DNA from: Spraguea lophii
Taxonomy: Eukaryota > Microsporidia > Spragueidae
Direction: 5' to 3'
NCBI GenBank assembly: GCA_001887945.1
Contig: LDOQ01000044.1
Coordinates: forward strand, 1 to 11,817
DNA: 11,817 nt
Shown here: in pieces, positions 1 through 7,217 of the stretch
Layout of the letters: each line of letters begins with the position of its first letter
Numbering within the stretch: the stretch's first letter is position 1
Made by a program: the position numbers and the translations under genes
The notes under the pieces: model-generated
The model's database searches: none
The model's input: the letters and a program-made list of their open reading frames with translations, nothing else
What the model was told of the DNA's origin: nothing

Positions 1-528
1 GAAATATATATCAATACATATTTAAGCATTAAAGCAGGAAATGGGTCTACTGGTGCCAAAGAAAAGATAACAGAAATAATTACAAAATTGAAGGATAATA
101 TACTTAGAGATATTACTGCAAACGGAAACGAAGAAGAAGAAGTGGAAACCTTTATAAAATGGAAATGTTTATTATCAGAAGAGCTTGGTTTTCAAAAAGA
201 AACATACTTATTTGCTGATCTTGATATGTCAAATAAAGATAAGCTTTACGATAAAAAATATATAATCGAGCAATTTTTTAGAAAATTTACTTTCCAGACC
301 ATAACAGATGAAATTAATAAATATCTGAAGATTGAAAAATTAGGTAACGAATTATATAATCAATTGAGTGGATATATCACTTATATTCACGGAGAAAACG
401 AAGAATTTAGTAAAATATTTGAAATTACTGACGATGGTAATTTCTTCCAACTACAGGATGAAGGTGCTCGTAAACTTTTAAGGTCAATGGGTTATCTTTA
501 TGAAGAAGAAAAGAATAATAACGAGTAA
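1..528 (+). CDS. Hypothetical protein, C-terminal part (5' end outside window)
   Basis: The frame is open from the first base of the window to a TAA at 526-528, giving 175 residues with no start seen, so this is the C-terminal end of a longer protein. I do not recognise the family. The chain is hydrophilic and mainly helical in character. It has an acidic EEEE run near residue 45 and ends in a Glu/Asn-rich tail (YEEEKNNNE). No membrane segment, zinc motif or known catalytic signature is visible. Reading frame and codon use are clean (TGG for Trp, no stops), which marks it as a real, probably expressed gene, in contrast to the eroded frames further right. A short AT-rich spacer follows it, then the Merlin element. 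An ordinary intracellular housekeeping or lineage-specific protein is possible; the sequence does not decide. Confidence 0.75.
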   Translation, partial: EIYINTYLSIKAGNGSTGAKEKITEIITKLKDNILRDITANGNEEEEVETFIKWKCLLSEELGFQKETYLFADLDMSNKDKLYDKKYIIEQFFRKFTFQTITDEINKYLKIEKLGNELYNQLSGYITYIHGENEEFSKIFEITDDGNFFQLQDEGARKLLRSMGYLYEEEKNNNE

Positions 529-775
529 TTCAATAATGATAGAGCGGAACACGATGGTTTTAAAAAATATGTTTGCATTAATCGAAAAATTTTTTTTTAA
601 TTGTTACGAATAAGATTAAAATAAGATATTAAAAATAAAATTTTTTAAACCTATTAATTAATGAAAACATATGATTAAATCACAGATAACTTTTTATATT
701 ATATATTCTCCTAAATCTTTTTAAATTTTTATTATATACTATTAATAATAGATAATGATATTATTATAATTGTTA

Positions 776-783
776 TTCTTTTC
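776..783. repeat. Left 8-bp target site duplication of the Merlin-like element
   Basis: TTCTTTTC lies immediately outside the left inverted terminus and is repeated exactly at 1774-1781 outside the right one. Merlin/IS1016-type elements typically duplicate 8-9 bp, so the length fits. Confidence 0.9.
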
Positions 784-825
784 GGTAAAAGTTGCTTTGA
801 GGACCCCCTTTTTTGCGTTTATATA
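784..825 (+). repeat. Left terminal inverted repeat of Merlin-like element
   Basis: This 42-bp end begins GGTAAAAGTTGC and carries the run GAGGACCCCC then six T. It pairs with 1732-1773 except for one G/C difference at the eighth base and one C/T difference in the C-T run. Confidence 0.92.
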
Positions 826-900
826 GATAAAAAAAGATTTAATTAGTGTTTATTTGTTTGATCTTTCCCTTTTGATCGTGTAAAATTTTCTTAAATGGGC

Positions 901-1702
901 TCATATGAAATTTAAGAAATTTAAATTCCGAAATATGCCATAAAAGATTTTTTTAACATTAGTTCCTCGTGTTTTAACATATATCTTTAGTTTACACCAC
1001 AGATTTTCAATGTTTTGAGTGTGTATCTCTTTGTTTTCCGGGGACGCAAAATTTATTTTATGATTTACCCAAAACTGTTTAAATCCTATATTTTTAAGGC
1101 TAAGATACCCTTTCCAACCATCTGTCATTATCGTAGAATTCTTTTTTATATTTTTTAAAAGTATATTTTCAATGGGTTCACGGTTTCTTGTATGTACCAT
1201 TTCAAAAAACCATCGCCTAGAGGTTCGTGATATTCCACCAATGCACCATAATTGTTTAAAACATCGGCCAACATTTTACGTTCTTCTGCTAAAGCAACTT
1301 TCATCAACCTCCACTATGTCTTTATACCCACCTATTTTTTCATATTCAGTTTTATTAATAACAAGTTTTATAAGACCCATAACTTTGTTAATTAGTTTGC
1401 AGTCGACTTCAAGTTCATGTTTAATGTCTTTTATTCATGTTTCACGGGACCATTCATATATTATAAAAATTATATTTTTTTAGTGAGGTCCGTATACCTG
1501 AAAATACAGAACCATCTCGTATCAAAATAGATGTTTTATTACATCTTTTGGTTTGACAAACCCAGATTAATCCATACGATACCTTTTTACTCTTTAAATA
1601 CATCTCTTTTTTGCATTTTTTACATCTTCTTATTTTATAAATTACTCCTACATTGGAGGAGAAAGTAAAAAACTTATACGATAAATTAAGTTGTTCGTAC
1701 AA
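901..1702 (-). pseudogene. Merlin-like transposase, decayed (frameshift plus two in-frame stops)
   Basis: Read on the minus strand, the N-terminal piece (1702 to about 1454) has a zinc ribbon (CKKC, then C-x4-C near QTKRC) followed by IRDGSVFSG, typical of IS1016/ISXO2 transposases. A one-base shift in the A/T-rich stretch around 1465-1485 moves the reading to the frame used from about 1470 to 901. That frame holds the first catalytic Asp in VEVDESCF (about 1300), the second in MTDGWKGY (about 1117) and the third acidic position in HTQNIENLW (about 1005). It is crossed by TGA at 1435-1437 and TAA at 1276-1278 and ends at TGA 901-903. No ATG is seen at the N-terminus: the earliest readable start in that frame is a TTG at 1702, so the true start was lost or lies upstream of a further lesion. 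The catalytic acidic residues survive but a full protein cannot be made. Confidence 0.88.
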
Positions 1703-1731
1703 TGTTAATCTTGTAAACCTGTGTTATGTTT

Positions 1732-1773
1732 TATATAAACGCAAAAAGGGGGGTCCTCAAAGCAAGTTTTACC
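1732..1773 (-). repeat. Right terminal inverted repeat of Merlin-like element
   Basis: This is the reverse complement of the left terminus at 40 of 42 positions. Read inward from the element edge it starts GGTAAAACTTGC. Confidence 0.92.
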
Positions 1774-1781
1774 TTCTTTTC
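1774..1781. repeat. Right 8-bp target site duplication of the Merlin-like element
   Basis: TTCTTTTC is identical to 776-783 and directly adjacent to the right inverted terminus. Confidence 0.9.
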
Positions 1782-2097
1782 TGTAATTAAACTTTATTTT
1801 ACATAGTTTATATTATGAGTTAAAATAAACATAAGCATATAGAAAATATATAAAATATTATAAATTTTTAAAATCTAATATATTTATTCCATTATTTAAA
1901 GTTATATTCACTATTATTTGAATATACTTTTTATAAAATTTTTTTATTTCTTATTCCATACCAACTGCTATGATTTTAATAAAAACTATTTATAATAATA
2001 AAGTACTGAATATATAAAGATAAATAACCTATTATAATATCAGTAAATATAAATATAATATTTTTAAAAATTACATATTTTTCAATATTCTATCTCT
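1782..2097. other. AT-rich spacer without recognisable gene
   Basis: This stretch between the Merlin-like element and SINE copy A is AT-rich with dense stops in all frames. I see no RNA gene, repeat or protein motif in it. Confidence 0.6.
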
Positions 2098-2109
2098 ATT
2101 TTTTTTACC
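2098..2109. repeat. Probable target site duplication left of SINE copy A
   Basis: ATTTTTTTTACC matches 2599-2610 exactly (12 bp) and borders the 3' end of the minus-strand SINE copy. The eight T make a chance match easier than usual, so this is less certain than the duplication around copy B. Confidence 0.55.
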
Positions 2110-2520
2110 AATGAAACTTTTATTTATCAAAGTCCCCTGGCCGGTTGCGGTTTACCATGGTTTGTGACCTTCGGTTCCTCGAGTGAATTTAAGCTTGTAC
2201 TAACTGGTTTCGCTACAGATATACATTAATCTCATCTTACCTTATGCCCAGAGTGTTAGGATTTTGCGTATGATGCGCGTCGCCCCCACTTTCAGCTCTT
2301 AAGGAATTCCCAGCCTCTTTCGTTGCATAATATTGGCCGAGTCACAAATCAATACAGGGATTGCAACTACATCAGCTAAACACTACTTTAATCTAGTAGC
2401 GGGCCGTCATACAAGGCACAGCTATGCTGCGCTATCGAAACCTCACCCACTCAACAACCTTTTTCTTCTCTTCTGCGTTTATTATTATTATTTTTTTGTT
2501 GTGAAATTTTTCTGGATGAG

Positions 2521-2531
2521 GGATTCAAACC
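2521..2531 (-). promoter_or_regulatory. RNA polymerase III B box, SINE copy A
   Basis: On the minus strand this reads GGTTTGAATCC. It differs from the canonical GGTTCGAATCC of copy B by one C-to-T change at a CpG, so this copy may be a weaker promoter. Confidence 0.7.
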
Positions 2532-2559
2532 CGCCAGGCTCGGGGTTTGGTTACCACGA

Positions 2560-2570
2560 CCACTGGGCCA
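2560..2570 (-). promoter_or_regulatory. RNA polymerase III A box, SINE copy A
   Basis: On the minus strand this reads TGGCCCAGTGG, fitting the tRNA D-arm consensus TRGYNNARNNG. It begins 10 bases into the shared element, where an internal A box is expected. Confidence 0.72.
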
Positions 2571-2598
2571 GGCGGGACTTCTTTTGATATCATAAAGA

Positions 2599-2610
2599 AT
2601 TTTTTTTACC
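2599..2610. repeat. Probable target site duplication right of SINE copy A
   Basis: ATTTTTTTTACC equals 2098-2109. It sits 19 bases beyond the point where homology to copy B ends. Confidence 0.5.
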
Positions 2611-3024
2611 CAAATATTATATCCTTTTATACAGATTAAAAATCATTACCATTCATAAGAATCATATAATCTTAGGTTTAGCTAACTAACTTATAAATCC
2701 TTTACACGATAGACAAAGATACTCGGTTTTAATCAATCGATATTCAATTAAAAAACCAATCGTTTTCATCTCATTCGACATGATATTTTCCAAGTAATTT
2801 TCTGTAATATTTAAAATTTAAAATTATTTATTTGTTAAGAAGATTAAAATTTTTAATAACGTTTTAATTTTCATCTGGTCTTTTTTGATTGTATATATAA
2901 CCAAGATTAGGATATTTGACATCTTAAAATACGAAAAACTTGTATTAAAAGGGTTGCTACATATATGTTAATATTAATTTATCTTATATTCCCAAAAATT
3001 CGAGCTTTACATATGGTGTAATCA
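2611..3024. other. AT-rich spacer without recognisable gene
   Basis: Stops are frequent in all six frames. I found no tRNA, repeat or protein motif here. Confidence 0.55.
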
Positions 3025-3262
3025 TAATTCCATCACACATAATGAGATTCTGATTTACATTTTGGTATTGTGACAGAGTCCCTCATCAATACAAAGATTG
3101 CATCATAACAATTAAATATTTTTTTTTGACATGACAATGGGATTATCGTACAAATTATAACCACGTTATGCTATTGAACCTTTACTCACAAAACTCGTAT
3201 TTTCTCATATTTTACCCTGTTCTAGGGGTTTCCGACTTGAAATTTCCTGTGTGGGATCCAAA
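3025..3262 (-). mobile_element. Ancient, heavily diverged SINE copy C
   Basis: Several blocks occur in the same order and orientation as in copy A. GAGTC, a four-base gap and ATCAATACA-xx-GATTGCA lie around 3076-3102. TCGTACAA lies around 3146-3153. TATGCTATTGAACCT and ACTCACAAAACTC lie around 3167-3196. GAAATTTCCTG and GGGATCCAAA lie around 3239-3262 and correspond to the B-box side. Between blocks the match is poor and small insertions or deletions occur. Neither end is clear and no target duplication can be seen. The A-box end (right side) has eroded away. The copy is far older than A and B, showing that the family has been active over a long period. Confidence 0.62.
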
Positions 3263-4054
3263 TTGTATAATTTAAAATTTATTATTACATAATTATATCA
3301 TATCGAATAACTTTATTATTGCCAATTAAATATTTTTAAAAAACTTTTGGTGGTAATGCTTTAATTAAAATTAACTCTATTTGATTGGTTAAATATACTT
3401 TGATCTACGAATGGAGAGTTTTAAAAAGATGTAATATGCGTGTAGACTGTAATTTATACACATATATATTATTCTTTTCTATGCTTATCACATGGTATGG
3501 TCTGATTATAATTTATACAAAAACTTATTTATGCATTTAAAAATAATTGGCCTTTTTTTCTTATAAAACCTTTATTTCCCTATAACCAGGTTCGGCATTA
3601 TCACAAAAAATTTTACTTATTATTGTTTAAAAACATTACAACGGTTTTATTAAAAGAGGTTAAATTAAATTATAACTATGTCGATAAATAACTACACATG
3701 CAACTTTAACACTATTAAAATAAATACAAGTCGAGACTCGTATATTTATGTTTATCATTGGTTCATATAATCATCTTTCTACAATATAAGTAATATTAAA
3801 TATATATTTATGTGTTTCAAAGTTTCTTTTCCTAATGAACCCAATTCTATTTACGTCGGAGGAAAGTTGAGTTTTAGATAAATACACAGTGGCGGTTAAC
3901 GTAATATTTTCTAGAAATATCATTTGGTTGTTAATCATATGCTTTTGTATTTTATATAACTTGAGAACCAAGTATTATTTATTCAAAGATCTATATATAG
4001 AATGATAATATATCGAATATTTCTTATATTATCAACTTATAAATTTAGTTGTAA
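3263..4054. other. AT-rich region, no gene supported
   Basis: Only short open frames occur: about 51 codons at 3385-3540 on plus, and 66 codons at 3771-3971 on minus starting from TTG. At this base composition such lengths are expected by chance. The minus frame continues to about 3660 with a single TGA, so a very old coding relic is conceivable but not supported. Confidence 0.5.
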
Positions 4055-5288
4055 ATTACCAATTATCAAAATGTCATTAAGGATATGTTATAACAACTTT
4101 TAATGAAAATATATTTATTTGCTATTTAATAAATTATACGAAAACGATCAAAATTTGCAACAAAAATAAAACAAGTGAAAGATGGTTTAATCGTAAAAAT
4201 AACCTCAAACTAAAGTAAATTATGAAAGTATGTCTGGAAATTATTTTTTTTACATTTAAAAACAAGTAAAATAATCCGAGAAAATACTGCTTTCAGATAT
4301 GCTCTATTTAAAACAACAATAATTATATGACCAGAATAAAGAAGATACGTTACAAATTTTTATATGATTATAAATGATTTTGGTGGAAGACCTATAATTG
4401 AATTACAAATAAAAAAAAAATTTCAAATGTACCCACCCCCAAGAAAATTTTACATGGAAATTAATTTACGAAATGTGAAAAGAAATAAAAATACCTTTCT
4501 ATCAAGCTATTAAATAGTTATACATAATTGATTTAAAAGTTAAAAAAGAAATATTTTATAGTAAAAAATATTCTAAAATTAGAAATCATCTAATAAATTA
4601 TCACACGTTTAAAAATAATTTTATGGCAAAAGGTGAGAATTATAAATATATTGATATTTATATAATTTCATATAGAAAATCAGTAGATTATATTTTTTCA
4701 TTACTTTTTAAAAGTGTAAGATACTCATGACAATGGATTATTACATATAAACATACAGACAGGAGGAATAAATGATTTATTAAAAATACGGATGATTTAG
4801 TTTCAATTTTAAAAGTTGTTATCAGGGATTTATATTTTTATTTGAATAAGCATTTGTTTATAAATGGAAAGTTTTTTAAAATTATGATAATGAACATTTT
4901 GAAAATTTATAACAAAATATTAATGTTATGTAAAAAAGGAGAAGAACAAGATTTAGGAATAGAAAAATTTCGAAACACACATGGAAATGTTAGAAATTAT
5001 GTCAATGATTATATTTTAAGAACTTTAATTTCCTTTCTGCTTTACAATGAAATTTCTTGTATAATTTATTCCAAGAAAAATGACAATAGAATATATTCGA
5101 TTGAAAAAAGAACATTCGTTTGTAAAATTTTAATAAAAAAATATTCGAGATGATTTAACGATGAAGAATTATAAAAAGAGGATAAAATCAAAGATGCAAT
5201 ATTTGTTCATATTCAATATTTACAGGCGCTGTTTGAGTTTTAAAAACGCTGTAAAAATGTGTTTAAAAAATCCGAATTATTTTTTTAG
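4055..5288 (+). pseudogene. Eroded gene relic 1, unknown family
   Basis: A coding-like reading can be followed for about 410 codons. It runs in one frame from about 4055 to 4485, then after a shift in the A-rich stretch near 4480-4491 in a second frame to TAG 5286-5288. The second frame is crossed by TGA at 4728, 4773 and 5151 plus TAA and TAG codons. The best-preserved part, 4776-5153, is open for 125 codons. Stops from 4623 to 5288 number about six in 222 codons, whereas roughly one codon in ten would be a stop in non-coding DNA of this composition. Readable pieces include NDFGGRPIIELQ (about 4370), YKYIDIYIISYRKSVDY (about 4640) and NTHGNVRNYVNDYILRTL (about 4975). The family is not recognised. 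The last readable segment has the pattern F-E-F-stop-K-x-C-x4-K-x-S-E-L, echoed at the end of relic 3. The upstream third is very decayed and its start is unknown. Confidence 0.6.
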
Positions 5289-5520
5289 ATGTTATTTTTT
5301 TTAAAAATAAAATAAAATTATTTCTATATTCGTTTAATTTAAAGAAATTTTTCTTCTATAAAAGATGTATGATAAAATATAATGGCATTATTTATTTTAT
5401 TCGATTATTCCTTTTTTAAATATATATTTTCTTTATTTCTTATTTTAGTATTTTCTAATAATATATTTTAAGAAACTACCAAACATAAAACTATAAATAT
5501 CATTTATATTTTAGAACATA
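5289..5520. other. Upstream spacer of the 5521 gene
   Basis: Very AT-rich sequence. ACTATAAAT around 5490 could act as a TATA-like element for the start at 5521, but in DNA this AT-rich it has little weight. There is no GGG- or CCC-type motif directly before the ATG. Confidence 0.35.
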
Positions 5521-5891
5521 ATGAATAATAAAATAAAATATATTTTAATAACAATTATAACAATATTTTGTATTCTAAATTGTATTTACATAGGATATTG
5601 TTGTTTTTCTAAAGATAATAGGAATAAAGAGAATGATAAATGTGATATGGATAGTAACGTAGAAGGAACTAAGACGGGAAATAGTTTAGATTTAACTGAG
5701 ATTGGAGAAGAAAAAGAAAATAAGTTGCATCCTGTTATAACTAAAAACACTATATTAAAAGAAGACAGTGTTATTAAACATAAAGATGACGAAGTAGGAC
5801 AACAAAAAATAAATGAGGAAATGAAAAAATCAAATGATGATGATAATTTTGTTGATGGTAAAAAAATTATTTTTGATGAGAAAATACACAA

Positions 5892-5904
5892 AACAAATAT
5901 TCTT
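5892..5904. repeat. Left 13-bp target site duplication of SINE copy B
   Basis: AACAAATATTCTT is identical to 6397-6409. It lies inside the reading frame of the 5521 gene and ends exactly at a codon boundary. Confidence 0.93.
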
Positions 5905-5913
5905 AGTCCCGCC

Positions 5914-5924
5914 TGGCCCAGTGG
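5914..5924 (+). promoter_or_regulatory. RNA polymerase III A box, SINE copy B
   Basis: TGGCCCAGTGG matches the A-box consensus TRGYNNARNNG at the position of a tRNA D arm, 10 bases from the element's 5' end. Transcription would start near 5905. Confidence 0.8.
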
Positions 5925-5957
5925 TCGTGGGGTGGTAACCAAACCCCAAGCCTGGCG

Positions 5958-5968
5958 GGTTCGAATCC
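5958..5968 (+). promoter_or_regulatory. RNA polymerase III B box, SINE copy B
   Basis: GGTTCGAATCC is a perfect B box (consensus GGTTCGANNCC). It begins 44 bases after the A box begins, within the usual tRNA spacing. Confidence 0.85.
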
Positions 5969-6396
5969 CTCATCCAGAAAAATTTTCAAAACAAAAAAAC
6001 AATAATAATAAACGGAGAAGAGAAGAAAAAGGTTGTTGAGTGGGTGAGGTTTCGATAGCGCAGCATAGCTGTGCCTTGTATGACGGCCCCGCTACTAGAT
6101 TAAAGTAGTGTTTAGCTGATGTAGTTGCAATCCCTGTATTGATTTGTGACTCGGCCAATACTATGCTATGCAACGAAAGAGGCTGGGAATTCCTTAAGAG
6201 CTGGAAGTGGGGGCGGCGACGCGCACCAGACGCAAAATCCTAACACTCTGGAGCATAAGGTAAGATGAGATTAATGCATATCTGTAGCGAAACCAGTTAG
6301 TACAAGTTTAATTTCGCTCGAGGAACCGAAGGTCTCAGACCATGGTAGGCCGCAACCGGCCAGGAAGCTTTGATAAATAAAAGTTTCATTCGTAAT

Positions 6397-6409
6397 AACA
6401 AATATTCTT
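6397..6409. repeat. Right 13-bp target site duplication of SINE copy B
   Basis: AACAAATATTCTT is an exact copy of 5892-5904. The former gene's codons resume directly after it. Confidence 0.93.
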
Positions 6410-7217
6410 CATCAAGAATTCTTAAATTTTTTAAAACAGGATAATAAAATAAATACCAATGAAGAAAATAACGATAAAGAAAAAACTTTCAAAGAAAAAG
6501 TCAAATTTTTCGAAGATATAAATAAGAATTAAATCAAAAATATAGACATAGACAACAATAAGAAAGCGAAGTTAATACCAGATAAAAAAGGAGAGGGATA
6601 TTATAAACAATAAAATTAAAACAGATTCTTCAAATAAAATATCTGCCGAATAAGCACAAAATATATCAGAGTATAAACCTAGTTTCTATGAAAGATTATT
6701 TCAGTATATTCCAATGACTAACTTTAATAAAGATAATCGAACCAAGACATATAAAGAAATAAAATATAAAAACGAGACAGATAACGATAACAAACAAAAT
6801 ATTATAGTTAAACCACATTTTACTCGAAGAATACTTGGACTAGTATTTGATTATATTGCAAGCTTATATACTTTATACATTCAAAAGTCAGTATTATAAA
6901 ATATAATTCAAAAGAAAATCATAAATAATCTGAAAGAGATACATTTATGAATAGAGGTTATTTAGAAATAATTGAAAAATACTCAACATTGAAAGATAAG
7001 GATGATAAAATAAAAATTTTAAAACCTCTTGAAAATGAAGATATATCTGATAAATTTAATTCACCACGTAGGAATAAAATGGTAATATGAAAAAGTAAAA
7101 TATAAGAACGATTCGCTTGGAAGAAAAGTTGTTATTTATAACTTAAAAAAAAATAAACGATGTTTAACAAATTTTAAAATCATTTTTTTAATTTTGGAAA
7201 ATATTTTTATACATTAG

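Larger units (their letters stand above)
784..1773 (-). mobile_element. Merlin-like (IS1016/ISXO2-type) DNA transposon, complete but inactive
   Basis: This is a 990-bp element bounded by 42-bp inverted termini (784-825 and 1732-1773; 40 of 42 positions pair). Exact 8-bp duplications of TTCTTTTC flank it, so both ends and the insertion event are well defined. Its only gene is a minus-strand transposase with a zinc-ribbon N-terminus and a DDE-type domain, the architecture of the Merlin superfamily (eukaryotic relatives of bacterial IS1016/IS1595). Length, terminal repeats and duplication size all fit that superfamily. The transposase is broken by a frameshift and two stops, so this copy could move only with help from an intact relative. 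The perfect duplication and near-perfect ends suggest that the insertion is not very old compared with the gene relics further right. Confidence 0.92.
2110..2598 (-). mobile_element. tRNA-headed SINE-like retroposon, copy A
   Basis: Reverse-complemented, this stretch matches copy B at 5905-6396 over nearly its whole length, by eye at roughly nine positions in ten. From its 5' end (right side here) it holds a tRNA-like head with an A box (2560-2570) and a B box (2521-2531, GGTTTGAATCC). A short A-rich linker and a GC-richer body follow, then a tail ending in AATAAAAG-TTTCATT. Base composition is strikingly less AT-rich than the surroundings. Homology to copy B begins at 2579, so 19 further bases (2580-2598) lie between the shared 5' end and the probable duplication. 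They could be a 5' extension picked up at insertion, or the duplication call could be wrong. The antisense frame through this copy (2333-2587) is not a gene. Confidence 0.82.
5905..6396 (+). mobile_element. tRNA-headed SINE-like retroposon, copy B
   Basis: This 492-bp non-coding element is flanked by exact 13-bp direct duplications (5892-5904 and 6397-6409), the hallmark of target-primed retroposition. In order it has a tRNA-like head of about 75 bp with A box (5914-5924) and B box (5958-5968), and an A-rich linker (about 5976-6014). A comparatively GC-rich body of about 340 bp follows, then a tail, GATAAATAAAAGTTTCATT-CGTAAT, without a long poly(A). Copy A (minus strand) shares essentially all of this. 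The head does not fold as a full tRNA: the acceptor ends do not pair. It does have a 10-base stem, CCCGCCTGGC (5908-5917) with GCCTGGCGGG (5950-5959), one mismatch. Compared with copy A it has an extra GGTGG around 5927-5935, between the A and B boxes. It encodes no protein and would need a partner LINE in trans. I do not recognise the family. Confidence 0.9.
5521..7217 (+). pseudogene. Membrane or secreted protein gene split by SINE copy B and eroded (relic 2)
   Basis: From ATG 5521 the product starts with a hydrophobic signal or anchor segment (residues about 7-28, ILITIITIFCILNCIYIGYC). A long Lys/Glu/Asp/Asn-rich stretch follows, up to KTNIL at 5904. SINE copy B then enters between two codons. 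The surviving frame runs 44 codons into it and ends at TGA 6037-6039, giving a 172-residue chimera. The old gene resumes after the second 13-bp duplication at 6410 (HQEFLNFLKQDN) and continues through TAA 6533, a shift near 6600, a stop near 6651 and open pieces 6714-6899, 6947-7090 and 7086-7217. Two pieces carry a similar module: TYKEIKYKNET followed by IIVKPHF (about 6750-6825), and YEKVKYKNDS followed by KVVIYN (about 7086-7142). Relic 3 carries a related module. The family is unknown. The N-terminal 172-residue frame may still be transcribed, but the gene is not intact. Confidence 0.72.

Noticed and set aside
1172..1483. 103-codon plus-strand open frame over the Merlin-like element
   Set aside because: It is a shadow of the transposase, whose catalytic motifs lie on the minus strand in this interval.
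2333..2587. 84-codon open frame antisense to SINE copy A, partly repeated antisense to copy B (5970-6173)
   Set aside because: It is the reverse complement of the retroposon, including its A and B boxes. The shared peptide reflects shared DNA, and the two frames diverge in length and at their ends by insertions and deletions, so coding constraint is absent.
3771..3971. 66-codon minus-strand open frame
   Set aside because: It begins at TTG, has no recognisable motif, and its length is expected by chance in six frames of 12 kb of DNA this AT-rich.
4431..4456. C-run (ACCCACCCCC) shortly before ATG 4454 as a CCC-type start signal
   Set aside because: The upstream sequence is readable as coding in the same frame (NDFGGRPIIELQ, then MYPPPRKFYMEI), so the C-run is better explained as proline codons inside relic 1.
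4728..5153. Three in-frame TGA codons in relic 1 (and TGA in the transposase) as a sign of TGA reassignment to Trp
   Set aside because: The intact RING gene and the leftmost CDS use TGG for Trp and have no internal TGA. The same relics also carry TAA, TAG and frameshifts, so decay explains the stops.
5586..5942. 118-codon minus-strand open frame
   Set aside because: It is opposite the 5521 gene and crosses the SINE junction. Its Ser/Phe/Leu-rich composition is what the complement of a Lys/Glu/Asn-rich gene gives.
5905..5980. A functional tRNA gene at the SINE head
   Set aside because: A and B boxes are good, but there is no acceptor-stem pairing and no proper anticodon arm. The whole 490-bp unit is repeated with target duplications, so it is a retroposon head.
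6290..6375. Resemblance of TTAGTAC...GAGGAACCG in the SINE body to the sarcin-ricin loop region of large-subunit rRNA
   Set aside because: The two strings are separated by about 15 extra bases and the flanks do not follow rRNA convincingly. A covariance-model or BLAST search against this organism's own rRNA would settle it.
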